From NCBI GenBank assembly GCA_023475225.1, contig JAMCVK010000042.1, positions 1 through 46,117 on the forward strand: 46,117 nt of DNA, in the 5' to 3' direction. Under the pieces are notes generated by a model. The model saw only the letters and a list, made by a program, of their open reading frames with translations. It was not told the origin of the DNA and did no database searches. This DNA comes from Chloroflexota bacterium. Lineage in GTDB: Bacteria > Chloroflexota > UBA6077 > FW602-bin22 > JAMCVK01. Shown here piece by piece: positions 7,788 to 16,328 of this stretch (positions are counted from its first letter, which is position 1; each line of letters opens with the position of its first letter). The position numbers and the translations under genes are program-made.

Positions 7788-9026
7788 ATGATCGTAGACT
7801 CGCAAGAGAGTGCTGAGCAGCACAAGAGGCTGAGAGAGATCGATTCCCTCCTTCAAGCAACGCAGGCCGTTACCTCCTCTCTTAATCTGCAGGAGATCCT
7901 TCCTGTAATCGCTGAGAAGGCGGCCGAGGCGGTAGGCGCCGGGACGAGCCGTGTCTATCTCCTGAATGAAAGTGCTGGTCGGCTCGAAGCCGCTGCGGCC
8001 TGGGGTGCGGAGACGCACTGGCCTCATTATGAATTCTCCCTCGGCGAGGGAACCATCGGCTGGGTAGCCCAGCACGCCGAACCGTTGCTCATCTCCAACA
8101 CCACACATGATCCCCATTTCGAGGTCAAGTCCTCTCTCTCCCATCTCATCGTCAACACCCTGACCGTCCCTATGCAAACGAGGGGAAAGGTGGTCGGTGT
8201 GCTTCAGGTGGCCAATAAGGATGCAAGCGGTAGTTTCTCAGCTGAGGAGCAACGCATCCTGATGGCCTTTGCTAATCAGGCGGCTATCGCCGTAGAGAAT
8301 GCGCGACTCTTCGAGGAGCTGTCCCGTAACAAAGAGGAGCTGAAACGTAAAGCGGTTCAGCTGCGGCGGCTTCTGGCCAAAACGGTCTCTGTTCAAGAGG
8401 AGGAGCGCAGACGTATAGCCCTTGACTTACATGACGGCGTTACACAGCTGATCCTTGGCGCCCTCTATGAGACGCAAGCGGCGGAGCAGAGCCTTTTCTC
8501 CGGTCCAGAGGTGGCCAGGCAAAGGCTGGCCAGTGCCCGCGCTTTGTTGGATCAATCCCTGGCCGAGATGCGACAGGTTGTATTCGATTTGCGTCCCCCC
8601 TCCCTGGATGAGCTGGGACTCGTGCCCGTTCTACAAAAGTATATGCAAGGTTTTGTTGAGGCTAGCGGCCCTCACTATTGTTTTGAGGTTCGTGGTGCCC
8701 CTCACCGTCTTGCGGTCCCGGCCGAGGTCGCCATATATCGTATCATACAGGAAGCTCTCCACAATGCTCGCAAACATGCCGATGCGACCATTGTCCGTCT
8801 TATCCTCGAATTCGAACCAGAGATGCTACGCATTACGATAGAAGATGACGGTAAAGGCTTTGCCCAAAATAGGGAGATGACCACGTGCAGCGAGCACCTG
8901 GGTCTGGCGGGAATGAAAGAACGGGCGGGGAGCATTGGGGCCGTAGTGGGGATTGATTCAGAGGTCGGCCGCGGCACTAAGATAGTGATCACTATCCCCA
9001 CTGAACGAGCTTGTGCTGGGTCTTAA
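7788..9026 (+). CDS. GAF-domain sensor histidine kinase, NarL-partner type
   Basis: This soluble kinase of 412 residues has an N-terminal GAF domain (from about residue 20 to 180, ending AFANQAAIAVENARLFEEL), a coiled linker, a HisKA_3 dimerisation domain and an HATPase domain. The H-box is RRRIALDLHDGVTQ with the phosphorylated histidine at 215. ATP-binding motifs are EALHNARKHA (N-box), DDGKGF and GLAGMKERA. No membrane segment is present, so the signal is probably cytoplasmic or a small ligand bound by GAF. ATG 7788 is chosen over GTG 7767. The response regulator lies 106 bases downstream. Adjacency suggests this pair may control the catabolic island that follows, which is an inference. 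Confidence 0.92.
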   Translation: MIVDSQESAEQHKRLREIDSLLQATQAVTSSLNLQEILPVIAEKAAEAVGAGTSRVYLLNESAGRLEAAAAWGAETHWPHYEFSLGEGTIGWVAQHAEPLLISNTTHDPHFEVKSSLSHLIVNTLTVPMQTRGKVVGVLQVANKDASGSFSAEEQRILMAFANQAAIAVENARLFEELSRNKEELKRKAVQLRRLLAKTVSVQEEERRRIALDLHDGVTQLILGALYETQAAEQSLFSGPEVARQRLASARALLDQSLAEMRQVVFDLRPPSLDELGLVPVLQKYMQGFVEASGPHYCFEVRGAPHRLAVPAEVAIYRIIQEALHNARKHADATIVRLILEFEPEMLRITIEDDGKGFAQNREMTTCSEHLGLAGMKERAGSIGAVVGIDSEVGRGTKIVITIPTERACAGS

Positions 9027-9064
9027 ATCCCAGACCTCCTAGTGCCGTTACAATCTGGCTTGGT

Positions 9065-9078
9065 TGTCTCTAGAGACA
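9065..9078. promoter_or_regulatory. 14-bp perfect palindrome between kinase and regulator
   Basis: TGTCTCTAGAGACA is a perfect 14-base palindrome in the 106-base gap between the kinase stop and the regulator start. It suits a dimeric DNA-binding protein and could be an autoregulatory site. It has no hairpin loop, so a terminator is unlikely. Confidence 0.35.
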
Positions 9079-9132
9079 GAACTAGCCCTGCTTAGGTCCT
9101 TTTCCTAAGGCTCGCGGAGGAAGCTGATAAAG

Positions 9133-9774
9133 ATGGAAACAATCCGTATCTTAGTGGTAGATGATCACCCGGTCATCCGCCAGGGCTTACGGAGCATGTT
9201 GGCTGGCTATAGTGATATGGAGGTGGTTGGTGAAGCAGAGAATGGGCCGCAGGCGGTGCGCTCCGCCTGCGCCACACAACCAGACGTCATCCTGCTTGAT
9301 ATTCGCCTACCCGGCAGCAATGGTGTTCAGGTAGCCCAGCAACTTCGTCGTTTATGTCCGGAGGCGAAGGTTCTTATCCTAACCACCTATGATGAAGAAG
9401 AGTATCTGTTGGGCGCCTTGCGGGCTGGAGCTCACGGCTATATGTTGAAGAATACGCGCCCTGAGGAGTTAGCCGCGGCCATTCGTGCTATTAATGCCGG
9501 TGAGCGCCTGGTCAGTCCTGGTCTGATCAATGGAGTATTGCAGCGCTTTGAGTCCTTGGCCAAGGAAGCGGCTAAGCACGAGGCCGGCTTGACGGATGCA
9601 GAGATAGAGATATTACAGTGTATGGCCGCTGGTGCTACCAACAAAGAGATCGCCGAAAGACAGTACTGGAGTGAAGCCACCGTCAAACGCAAGACTATCG
9701 ACATCTACCGCAAATTGGGCGTGGCCGATCGTGCTCAGGCGGTGGCTGAGGCGATACGGCGAGGACTTATCTAG
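9133..9774 (+). CDS. NarL/FixJ family response regulator
   Basis: The 213-residue protein has a receiver domain and a C-terminal LuxR-type helix-turn-helix. Receiver signatures are VVDDHP (acidic pair near residues 9-10), the phosphorylated Asp56 in VILLDIRLPG, the TTYDEEEY segment and conserved Lys in MLKNTRPEEL. The HTH reads LTDAEIEILQCMAAGATNKE followed by a basic recognition helix. A GGAGGAAG site precedes the ATG. It is the cognate partner of the kinase just upstream and binds DNA after phosphorylation; its targets are unknown. Confidence 0.94.
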   Translation: METIRILVVDDHPVIRQGLRSMLAGYSDMEVVGEAENGPQAVRSACATQPDVILLDIRLPGSNGVQVAQQLRRLCPEAKVLILTTYDEEEYLLGALRAGAHGYMLKNTRPEELAAAIRAINAGERLVSPGLINGVLQRFESLAKEAAKHEAGLTDAEIEILQCMAAGATNKEIAERQYWSEATVKRKTIDIYRKLGVADRAQAVAEAIRRGLI

Positions 9775-9847
9775 CCTACGTTTCTCCCTCCTCTATAACT
9801 TCCTCTTAATTGAGTCCATTAGGGTCAGGAATTGATACTTTTAGACC

Positions 9848-9876
9848 TTGACCTTGCCTCTGAGAATAAAGATATT
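9848..9876 (+). promoter_or_regulatory. Possible promoter at head of catabolic island
   Basis: TTGACC (9848-9853) and GATATT (9871-9876) are 17 bases apart. It lies in the gap after the response regulator and about 50 bases before the small ORF that opens the island. Confidence 0.42.
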
Positions 9877-9925
9877 AATAGACGTCAATACCTGACGATC
9901 GGCGTCGACGTGGTCATGGGGCGAG

Positions 9926-10090
9926 ATGGACAAGTCCACTGAGGAAGAACTTAAGCCCGCCTACAAGATTCTCCGCCTGGAGCAGCAGCTGGAAGCCTAT
10001 GAAAGGCTGCATAGGGAGGAGATTGAAGCTATCAGAGAGGATCTGCGCGAACTGCGGAAGATGATCCTGCAATCTGATTCGGGTAAATAG
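9926..10090 (+). CDS. 54-residue predicted coiled-coil protein
   Basis: ATG 9926 to TAG 10088-10090 encodes a 54-residue, strongly charged protein, starting MDKSTEEELKPAY. From about residue 15 to 48 hydrophobic residues recur with heptad-like spacing (LRLEQQLEAYERLHREEIE, then IREDLRELRKMI), which predicts one long amphipathic helix or coiled coil. GGGGCGAG precedes the ATG. I do not recognise a family. It sits 60 bases before the corrinoid protein gene and may belong to the same transcript. Codon use is like that of its neighbours, which supports real coding. Confidence 0.55.
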   Translation: MDKSTEEELKPAYKILRLEQQLEAYERLHREEIEAIREDLRELRKMILQSDSGK

Positions 10091-10150
10091 CCCTTAAAGC
10101 CGTTTGTGATGTGCCTTGTGTTCAGGATATGTATATTTTAAGGAGGAGAG

Positions 10151-10819
10151 ATGGTCATTTCAGCTAACGCGATCCTGGCTTCCCTTGCCCAGGCTATCAT
10201 GGATGGAGACGAACAACGCGGGAGGGATCTCGCCCAGCAGGCTTTAGGGGCGGGGTTAAGCCCTAGCAACATCTTTGAGGAGTGCATAACCCCTACCTTG
10301 CAACAGATTGGGGACAAATTTAAGCGACTAGAGATCTTTCTGCCGGAGATGATGCTCTCGGCTGATGTGGTGAAGGGGATCACGCGGGTATTGGAGCCGG
10401 TCATCTTTAAAGAGAAGGGTTCAGTGCCCTCGCAAGGGAAGGTAGTTATTGGAACGGCGCAGGGTGATGTGCACGATATAGGTAAGAATATGGTGGCCAC
10501 GATGCTGGAGGTCAGTGGTTTTAAGGTTTACAACCTGGGAGTGGACGTATCAACGGCTGCCTTCTTAAGCAAGGCGCGGGAAGTGAGGGCTGACATCATT
10601 GCTATTTCCTCGTTGCTCACTACCTCCACCCCCTTTATGAAGGATGTAATCTCCTTCCTGGAGGGGGCTAGGGAAAGGAATGAGTACCGAGTGGTCGTGG
10701 GTGGCGGTCCGGTGACGCGGGAGTGGGCTCAGCGGATCGGGGCTGACGGCTATGGCAAAGATGCCGCTGAGGCGGTGAGCGTGTGTCGTGAATTAGTGGG
10801 AAGCAAGAAGCGAGGGTAA
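10151..10819 (+). CDS. Corrinoid protein of a methyltransferase system (MtmC/MttC type)
   Basis: This 222-residue cytoplasmic protein carries the cobamide cofactor that takes a methyl group from the substrate methyltransferase and passes it on. It has an N-terminal four-helix cap domain and a B12-binding Rossmann domain with GDVHDIGKN, in which His108 is the expected lower cobalt ligand. The GVDVSTAAFLSKAREV, SSLLTTSTPFMK and VGGGPVT segments complete the family pattern. A strong AAGGAGG precedes ATG 10151. The next gene, 9 bases on, encodes an MtmB-like methyltransferase, so the two are presumed partners. It is the only corrinoid protein here and may serve both MtmB-like paralogues. No reductive activator and no methyl-accepting enzyme are encoded in this window. 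Confidence 0.93.
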   Translation: MVISANAILASLAQAIMDGDEQRGRDLAQQALGAGLSPSNIFEECITPTLQQIGDKFKRLEIFLPEMMLSADVVKGITRVLEPVIFKEKGSVPSQGKVVIGTAQGDVHDIGKNMVATMLEVSGFKVYNLGVDVSTAAFLSKAREVRADIIAISSLLTTSTPFMKDVISFLEGARERNEYRVVVGGGPVTREWAQRIGADGYGKDAAEAVSVCRELVGSKKRG

Positions 10820-10828
10820 GGGCCAAAG

Positions 10829-12208
10829 ATGAGAAACTACACGAGATTATTGGATATTCTCGATCGTGTTGAGAATGGACCGATCATCGACGAGACCGAA
10901 TTCGACCGCAAACTGTTGCCGGCTAAGTTAAAGGAACTGCAACGGGAGCTCGACATTCGCTACGACCGGCAGAGCAGTATCCTTCTGGATGATGCCCTGG
11001 CCGATCGCCTCTTCGAGGCCGGTCTGCGCCTGGCCACTGATGTTGGTGTCCTCTGTACCAGCACTGGTCGACGTATCACCTTCACCCGCCAGGAGATCCT
11101 GGATGCCCTGGAATTTGCTCCGCAGGAGCTCATCATTGGCCGGGGGTTGGATCGGTGTACGGTGCGCAAGAGGCAGGTAGAGGATAGGGTTCCCCCCGGT
11201 GTGGTCGGTGGTCCCATCGGGCAAACGTTACCAGAAGAGCTCTTTCTGCCCATAATGCAGAGCTACGCTCAGGAGCCTATTGTCGATACCATCATCAATG
11301 GGACGCTGCTCACAGTCTATAACCGAGAACCCAAGACCCATTCCCCATGGGAGGTGCTGGTTGCCTGGCATGAGGCAGAGCTCTCCAAGACGGCGGTAAA
11401 CCGAGCCGGTCGTCCTGGGCTGGCCATTGGCTGCGTCGAGACTTCTCCCAGTGAAATAGGAGAGATATCAGCCAGCTCCTATGGTGGCTTCAGTCCCTAC
11501 GATTGGCATCAGGTCGCTATGGTTAGTGAGTTGAAGACCAACTATGCCCTTTTGGCCAAGATAGCCCATTTGGTGCGGACAGGTTGTATAATTCACACCT
11601 TTTACAATCCTATCTTTGGCGGCTACGCCGGTGGTGCCGAGGGGGTGGCCATCACGGCCGTAGCCGGGATCATGCTGATGCAGATGGTCTACATGACTAC
11701 CACTCATTCGATCTGTCCCACCCATCCCTTCTTCGAGTCAGATACCGCCCCCGAGATAGTTTGGGCCATCAGCGCGGCGCAGCAGGCCATCAACCGTAAT
11801 ACCCATCTGCTAACCGATGTCCTCGTTTCACCAGTCGGTGGTCCTTGCACCAAGGTTCTTCTTTACGAGACGGCCGTGATCACGGCTGCGATCACCGTAT
11901 CTGGGACAAGTCGCGTTTTCGCTGTCAGATCGACGGCTGGCAAATATCAGGGGTATTCCAGCGGGCTAGAGGCTAGATTCAGTGGCGAAGTCGGGCAGTC
12001 TGTGGCCGGCATGAGCAGACGGGAGGCTGATGAAATAGTGAAGCGACTCATCCCGAAATATGTGGACTACCTGGATAAGGAGCCGAAAGGGAAGCGCTTC
12101 GATGAGGCCTACGATATGCACACGCTCCGGCCAACTCCAGAGTGGCAAAGTATCTATGAGGAGGTGAAAGAAGAGCTAAGAAAGATAGGAATCCCCTTCA
12201 AAAAATAG
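10829..12208 (+). CDS. Pyrrolysine-lacking MtmB-family methyltransferase, copy 1
   Basis: At 459 residues this protein has the length of monomethylamine methyltransferase MtmB (458) and aligns along it: LFEAGLRLATDVGVLCTSTG, VVGGPIGQTLPEELF, VDTIINGTL, AGRPGLAIGCVETSPSEIG, and IFGGYAGGAEG. In Methanosarcina MtmB, as I recall it, the active-site stretch is RPGMGVOGPETSLSAQG with pyrrolysine 202. Here the aligned residue is Gly201 (codon GGC, 11429-11431) followed by Cys. The protein therefore cannot use the pyrrolysine imine chemistry. Non-pyrrolysine members are known for the related MttB family (for example MtgB for glycine betaine), so demethylation of another N-methyl compound is inferred, with the preceding corrinoid protein as methyl acceptor. 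Substrate unknown. Confidence 0.85.
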   Translation: MRNYTRLLDILDRVENGPIIDETEFDRKLLPAKLKELQRELDIRYDRQSSILLDDALADRLFEAGLRLATDVGVLCTSTGRRITFTRQEILDALEFAPQELIIGRGLDRCTVRKRQVEDRVPPGVVGGPIGQTLPEELFLPIMQSYAQEPIVDTIINGTLLTVYNREPKTHSPWEVLVAWHEAELSKTAVNRAGRPGLAIGCVETSPSEIGEISASSYGGFSPYDWHQVAMVSELKTNYALLAKIAHLVRTGCIIHTFYNPIFGGYAGGAEGVAITAVAGIMLMQMVYMTTTHSICPTHPFFESDTAPEIVWAISAAQQAINRNTHLLTDVLVSPVGGPCTKVLLYETAVITAAITVSGTSRVFAVRSTAGKYQGYSSGLEARFSGEVGQSVAGMSRREADEIVKRLIPKYVDYLDKEPKGKRFDEAYDMHTLRPTPEWQSIYEEVKEELRKIGIPFKK

Positions 12209-12254
12209 GCATATACCCTTTCTTCGGCTTGCTAGGGATACCCATCGTGTGGGA

Positions 12255-12298
12255 GTAATAGCCGGGAAGGTGGCATGGCTCCCTCCCCGGCTATTACC
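12255..12298 (+). terminator. Strong hairpin between methyltransferase and binding-protein gene
   Basis: GTAATAGCCGGG (12255-12266) and its exact complement (12287-12298) form a perfect 12-bp stem with a 20-base loop that can pair further. No T-run follows, so partial termination or mRNA stabilisation is more likely than full termination. Confidence 0.5.
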
Positions 12299-12339
12299 CA
12301 AGAGTTAAAGAACGCATTTCAGTGTATGGAGGTGTTCAG

Positions 12340-13413
12340 ATGGGTTCAGGTCTACCTCGATCCTTGCTTGTCCTAGTGGCTTTGATGTTTGTGTTCGCTT
12401 TTACTGCGGCTTGTCAGCCAGCCGCGCCCGCTCCGACCCCGACCTCTCTCGCCGCAGCGGTGCCCCCGTCCCCTTCCCCAACGCCAGCGAAGGCACAGCA
12501 GCTACTTTTTGCCCTTGACTGGGTCGTGTATGGGCGGCATGCAGGTTATTTCGTAGCCCTCGACAAGGGCTTTTACACCGATGCTAACCTGGCTGTCAAC
12601 ATCGTGCGGGGCTACGGTTCGGTTGATGCCATAAAGCGTCTATCGGCCGGGAAGGCCCAGTTCGCCTTTGGCGACATCGGCTCCCTCGTCGTAGCACGAG
12701 CTAATGAGGGGGTCAAGGTGAAGGCTCTGGCCGTCGTCTACGGCAAGGCTGCACACACGCTCTTCTTCTACGAAGACACCGGGATCAAATCACCCAAGGA
12801 CCTGGAGGGAAGGACGATCACTGGCGGAGCTGGGGATGCCATAATGGCCATTTTCCCCGCCTTTGCCAAGGTGAACGGTATAGATGCTAACAAAGTTCAA
12901 TGGAAATTGGTCGACCCGGCCACGAAGACGCCCCTCTTTCTGGCCAGACAGGCGGAGATCATCACTGAATACCTGCCCGCTAAGCCCATTTTAGAGAAGC
13001 TGTCAGCCCCTAAGGGGCTCAAGGTAAAAAGTATGCCCTACTACGACTACGGCCTTCCCTTCTATGGCAATGGCCTCATGGCCACGGAGTCTTTCATAAA
13101 GCAAAATCCTGATGTGACCAGGAGGTTCGTCCAGGCCACGATGAAGGGACTGGCCTACGCCTTTGATCATCCTGATGAGGCCATTGATATCCTGCGGAAG
13201 TATCATCCAGAGGTAGATCCGGAGACGGGAAAAGCCGAGATCGCCATCGTGAAGGAGCTGGCGATGACCGATGAAGCTAAGAAGAGTGGGCTCGGTTACA
13301 TGTCCCCAGCGATGATGAAGGCGACGCGCGATATCATGACTAGCGCTTTCGGACTGAAGACGGAGGTGCCGCTGGATGATCTCTATACCGACGAATTTCT
13401 GAGCAAGAAGTGA
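12340..13413 (+). CDS. NMT1/THI5-type substrate-binding lipoprotein
   Basis: The 357-residue protein begins with a lipoprotein signal (FAFTAAC lipobox) and a Pro/Ala/Thr-rich linker. The domain then follows the NMT1/SsuA-type binding-protein pattern: LLFALDWVVYGRHAGYFVAL, KGFYTDANLAVNIV, FAFGDIGSLVVARANEG and DLEGRTITGGAG. Relatives bind aromatic pyrimidine precursors, riboflavin-like molecules, nitrate or sulfonates; the ligand here is unknown. No NMT1-type permease or ATPase lies nearby, so it is an orphan binding protein that may feed one of the other transporters in the island. ATG 12340 is chosen because GGAGGTG (12328-12334) is correctly spaced; GTG 12322 is not needed. Confidence 0.85.
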   Translation: MGSGLPRSLLVLVALMFVFAFTAACQPAAPAPTPTSLAAAVPPSPSPTPAKAQQLLFALDWVVYGRHAGYFVALDKGFYTDANLAVNIVRGYGSVDAIKRLSAGKAQFAFGDIGSLVVARANEGVKVKALAVVYGKAAHTLFFYEDTGIKSPKDLEGRTITGGAGDAIMAIFPAFAKVNGIDANKVQWKLVDPATKTPLFLARQAEIITEYLPAKPILEKLSAPKGLKVKSMPYYDYGLPFYGNGLMATESFIKQNPDVTRRFVQATMKGLAYAFDHPDEAIDILRKYHPEVDPETGKAEIAIVKELAMTDEAKKSGLGYMSPAMMKATRDIMTSAFGLKTEVPLDDLYTDEFLSKK

Positions 13414-13543
13414 TAGCCTCCGGGCCAGTGGGGCTCACTCTTGAATGGGGGTGAGAGCAAAAGTATTGGTGAGACGAATTGCGAGGGTCGCCACCTCAGT
13501 TACAGGCGAGACAAATACGGTTGACAAGAAAGGAGGAACAAAT

Positions 13544-14617
13544 ATGACTTTCCCCTTGAGGCACAAGAAGGTCTTTGTTGGTCTGGTGACTATCTTGATG
13601 TTGGGGCTGGTCCTTTCGGCCTGCACACCGGCGGCTACACCGACGCCGACCAAAGCAGCTGCCCCCGGCTCCAATATCAAAACGGCTGTAACACCGAATC
13701 CAGCGCCGGTTAAGAAGCCGATCAAGGTGGCCCTGATTCTGACAGGACCGACGACTGACCTTTCCTGGAATGGACAGGCCTACGAAGCCTTGAAGGAGCT
13801 TAAGCAGAAGCTGGGTGTAGAGATCGCCTACTCGGAGAGCATCAGTGATGCCGACGTTGAGCGGGTCCTACGCGAATACGCTAATAGTGGATATAACCTC
13901 ATTATTGCGCACAGCTTTGGCTATGGCGATGCCACCTTCAAGGTAGCCAAGGACTATCCTAAGACAGCGTTCGCTTGGGCTGGTGGGATCAATAAGACGG
14001 CGCCCAACGTAGCCGACTATGATCAACCCTTCTATCAGGCTTATTATCTGGTGGGGATCCTGGCTGGCTATATGAGCAAGACGGGCAAGATTGGGGCTAT
14101 CAGCGGTTTCGATATCCCAGTATGCCACGCCGAGGCGAAGGCCTTCGAGGCTGGGGCGAAGAGCGTCAATCCCAAGGCGCAGCTCTTTGACAACTATGTG
14201 GGTGAGTGGGTAGATCCCAGTAAGCCACGGGAGGTGGCCCTGGGTATGATCGAGAACGGAGTAGATTTCTTCATCGGCTGTGGTGAGGGCCCAATCATCG
14301 GGGCCATAAAGGCTGCGCAGCAGAAGGGGGCTCTAGCTGTTGGCTATGTGGGTGACCAATATTCCATCGCTCCTAACACAGTCGTTACCAGCATGATCTG
14401 GGATCTGTACACCCTCTTCGCCCAGATGACCAAGGATGTGGAGGAGGGGAACTTCAAGGGCGAATACTATAGCTATGGTGTCGCCCAGGGTGCTCTTAAA
14501 CTGGCGCCGTTCCGCAACTTTGAGGACAAGGTTCCGGAGGCGGCGAAGAAGAAGATCGAAGAGGTGCGGCAACAGATCGTCAGCGGAAAGTTCGAGGTAC
14601 CCTATATCCCGAAGTAG
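13544..14617 (+). CDS. BMP-family (nucleoside-type) ABC substrate-binding lipoprotein
   Basis: This 357-residue periplasm-side lipoprotein has a signal ending LGLVLSAC, a Thr/Pro linker and a BMP (PnrA/Med-like) periplasmic-binding domain. Characteristic parts are VALILTGPTTDLSWNGQAY, LIIAHSFGYGDA, TAFAWAGG, YLVGILAGYMSKTGKIGAIS and VGYVGDQYSIAPNTVVTSM. BMP proteins bind nucleosides, purines, autoinducers or riboflavin and work with two-ATPase-domain plus two-permease transporters, which follow directly here. ATG 13544 has AGGAGG seven bases upstream; an in-frame GTG-type start at 13445 lacks one. A strong hairpin after the stop may keep expression of this binding protein above that of the membrane genes. 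Confidence 0.92.
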   Translation: MTFPLRHKKVFVGLVTILMLGLVLSACTPAATPTPTKAAAPGSNIKTAVTPNPAPVKKPIKVALILTGPTTDLSWNGQAYEALKELKQKLGVEIAYSESISDADVERVLREYANSGYNLIIAHSFGYGDATFKVAKDYPKTAFAWAGGINKTAPNVADYDQPFYQAYYLVGILAGYMSKTGKIGAISGFDIPVCHAEAKAFEAGAKSVNPKAQLFDNYVGEWVDPSKPREVALGMIENGVDFFIGCGEGPIIGAIKAAQQKGALAVGYVGDQYSIAPNTVVTSMIWDLYTLFAQMTKDVEEGNFKGEYYSYGVAQGALKLAPFRNFEDKVPEAAKKKIEEVRQQIVSGKFEVPYIPK

Positions 14618-14646
14618 AGGCACTGACCTGCTCGGATAGGGGCTCA

Positions 14647-14680
14647 GCGATGGGGGGGCGACCTTCCACCCCCCCATCGC
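14647..14680 (+). terminator. Hairpin after binding-protein gene
   Basis: GCGATGGGGGGG (14647-14658) pairs perfectly over 12 bp with 14669-14680 around a 10-base loop. No T-run follows. Hairpins between a binding-protein gene and its transporter genes commonly limit read-through or protect the upstream mRNA. Confidence 0.55.
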
Positions 14681-14783
14681 CTGATCAGATTGCTACCAAT
14701 ATGGGTGTTTGGCCAGGGGAGGCGGGATTTCAGCGGTCGAGAAGCATTTCCGAATGCCCTTCTGATAGGAATGAGGAGATAGG

Positions 14784-16328
14784 TTGTCTACAATCGTCCG
14801 GATGACAGGGATCACCGAAGCGTTTCCTGGTGTGCTGGCGAACGATCATATCGATTTCACAGTAGAAGCGGGCGAGGTACATGCTCTCCTCGGCGAAAAT
14901 GGGGCCGGCAAAACTACCTTGATGAACATCCTCTATGGGCTTTATCAACCAGATGAGGGCGAGATATATATTAATGGACAGCGGGTCGTTCTGCATTCAC
15001 CCAAAGATGCTATTAATCTGGGTATGGGCATGGTGCATCAACACTTCATGCTCATCCCTCCCTTCAGCGTAGCTGAGAATATCGTCCTTGCTCTCAAATC
15101 CTCACGTGAACCGTTCCTTGATGATTCAAGTCTGGTGGCGAAGAGGATCAGCGATTTGGCCACCAAATATTGTTTGTCTGTAGACCCAGAGGCCAGGATC
15201 TGGCAACTATCTGTCGGACAACAACAGCGCGTTGAGATCCTTAAGTCCCTCTATCGTGGCGCCCGCCTGCTCATTCTTGATGAGCCTACCGCTGTTTTGA
15301 CACCCCAAGAGGTAAAAGAGCTGCTCCAGGTATTGCGTTCTTTGGTCGCACAGGGTAACTCTGTCATCTTTATCACCCATAAATTGGATGAGGTGATGCA
15401 GGTGAGTGACCGCGTCACTGTCCTGCGTGATGGAAAGGTCGTAGGGACGCTAAAGACGGCGGATGCCAGTAAGCGAGGGCTGGCGCGCATGATGGTCGGA
15501 CGGGAGATGCTCTCTCGCTTGGCCAAGAAACCATTGGAGGCCGGGCCTCTAGTTCTGGAGGTGAAGGACCTCCTCGTTTTGAATGATAAGAGATTACCTG
15601 CTGTGAAGGATGTCAGTTTGACCGTGCGTCGGGGAGAAATTCTGGGTATCGCTGGGGTGGATGGCAACGGGCAGCGGGAGCTTTCGCAAGCAATCACCGG
15701 CCTGCGAGAGGTGGCCAGCGGAAGAATCTATTTCCATGGACAGGACATAACTGGTGGCTCCCCGCAGCACTTTATCGCTCTGGGAGGAGCGCATATCCCT
15801 GAGGATCGCTATGAGATGGGTTTGATTATGGATTTCGATTTGGCTGAGAATGCCATCCTTGGCGTTCTAGATAAGCCCCCTTTTGCTAAAGGGCTATTCC
15901 TTGATCAAAGTGCTATTGAGGAGCATGCCCAGAATCTGATCGTTCAATATGATGTGCGCACACCAAGCATCTCCGTACTGGCCAGAAACCTTTCTGGTGG
16001 AAACGCCCAGAAGCTTCTCCTGGCCCGTGAGCTCTCACGTTCCCCCTCCTTAATCGTGGCTGTCCAGCCCACCCGTGGGCTGGACGTAGGAGCTACGGAA
16101 TACGTTCAACAACAGCTGGTAGAGCATCGTAACCGCGGGGCAGCGGTGCTCCTCATCTCCACGGAGCTCGATGAGATATTGATGCTATCTGATCGAGTGG
16201 CTGTTATGTACGAAGGGGGAATTATGGGCGTCATCTCTTCTGACCACATAGATATTGAGGAGATTGGATTGATGATGGCTGGGGCCAGAAGAGTCTCGAC
16301 TCCTCCGCAGGAAGGGGAACGATGCTGA
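14784..16328 (+). CDS. BMP-type nucleoside ABC transporter, double ATPase subunit
   Basis: This 514-residue protein has two fused ABC domains, as in sugar (RbsA) and nucleoside (YufO/NupA) importers. Domain 1 has Walker A GENGAGKTT, the Q-loop region MVHQHFMLIPPFSV, signature LSVGQQQR and Walker B LLILDEPTA. Domain 2 has the degenerate Walker A GVDGNGQREL usual for this family, signature LSGGNAQK and a Walker-B-like LIVAVQPTRGLDVGA lacking the catalytic Glu. HQHFMLIPPFSVAEN is typical of the BMP-type subfamily. A TTG start at 14784 is supported by GAGGAG a few bases upstream. The last 7 bases overlap the first permease gene. Confidence 0.93.
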   Translation: MSTIVRMTGITEAFPGVLANDHIDFTVEAGEVHALLGENGAGKTTLMNILYGLYQPDEGEIYINGQRVVLHSPKDAINLGMGMVHQHFMLIPPFSVAENIVLALKSSREPFLDDSSLVAKRISDLATKYCLSVDPEARIWQLSVGQQQRVEILKSLYRGARLLILDEPTAVLTPQEVKELLQVLRSLVAQGNSVIFITHKLDEVMQVSDRVTVLRDGKVVGTLKTADASKRGLARMMVGREMLSRLAKKPLEAGPLVLEVKDLLVLNDKRLPAVKDVSLTVRRGEILGIAGVDGNGQRELSQAITGLREVASGRIYFHGQDITGGSPQHFIALGGAHIPEDRYEMGLIMDFDLAENAILGVLDKPPFAKGLFLDQSAIEEHAQNLIVQYDVRTPSISVLARNLSGGNAQKLLLARELSRSPSLIVAVQPTRGLDVGATEYVQQQLVEHRNRGAAVLLISTELDEILMLSDRVAVMYEGGIMGVISSDHIDIEEIGLMMAGARRVSTPPQEGERC

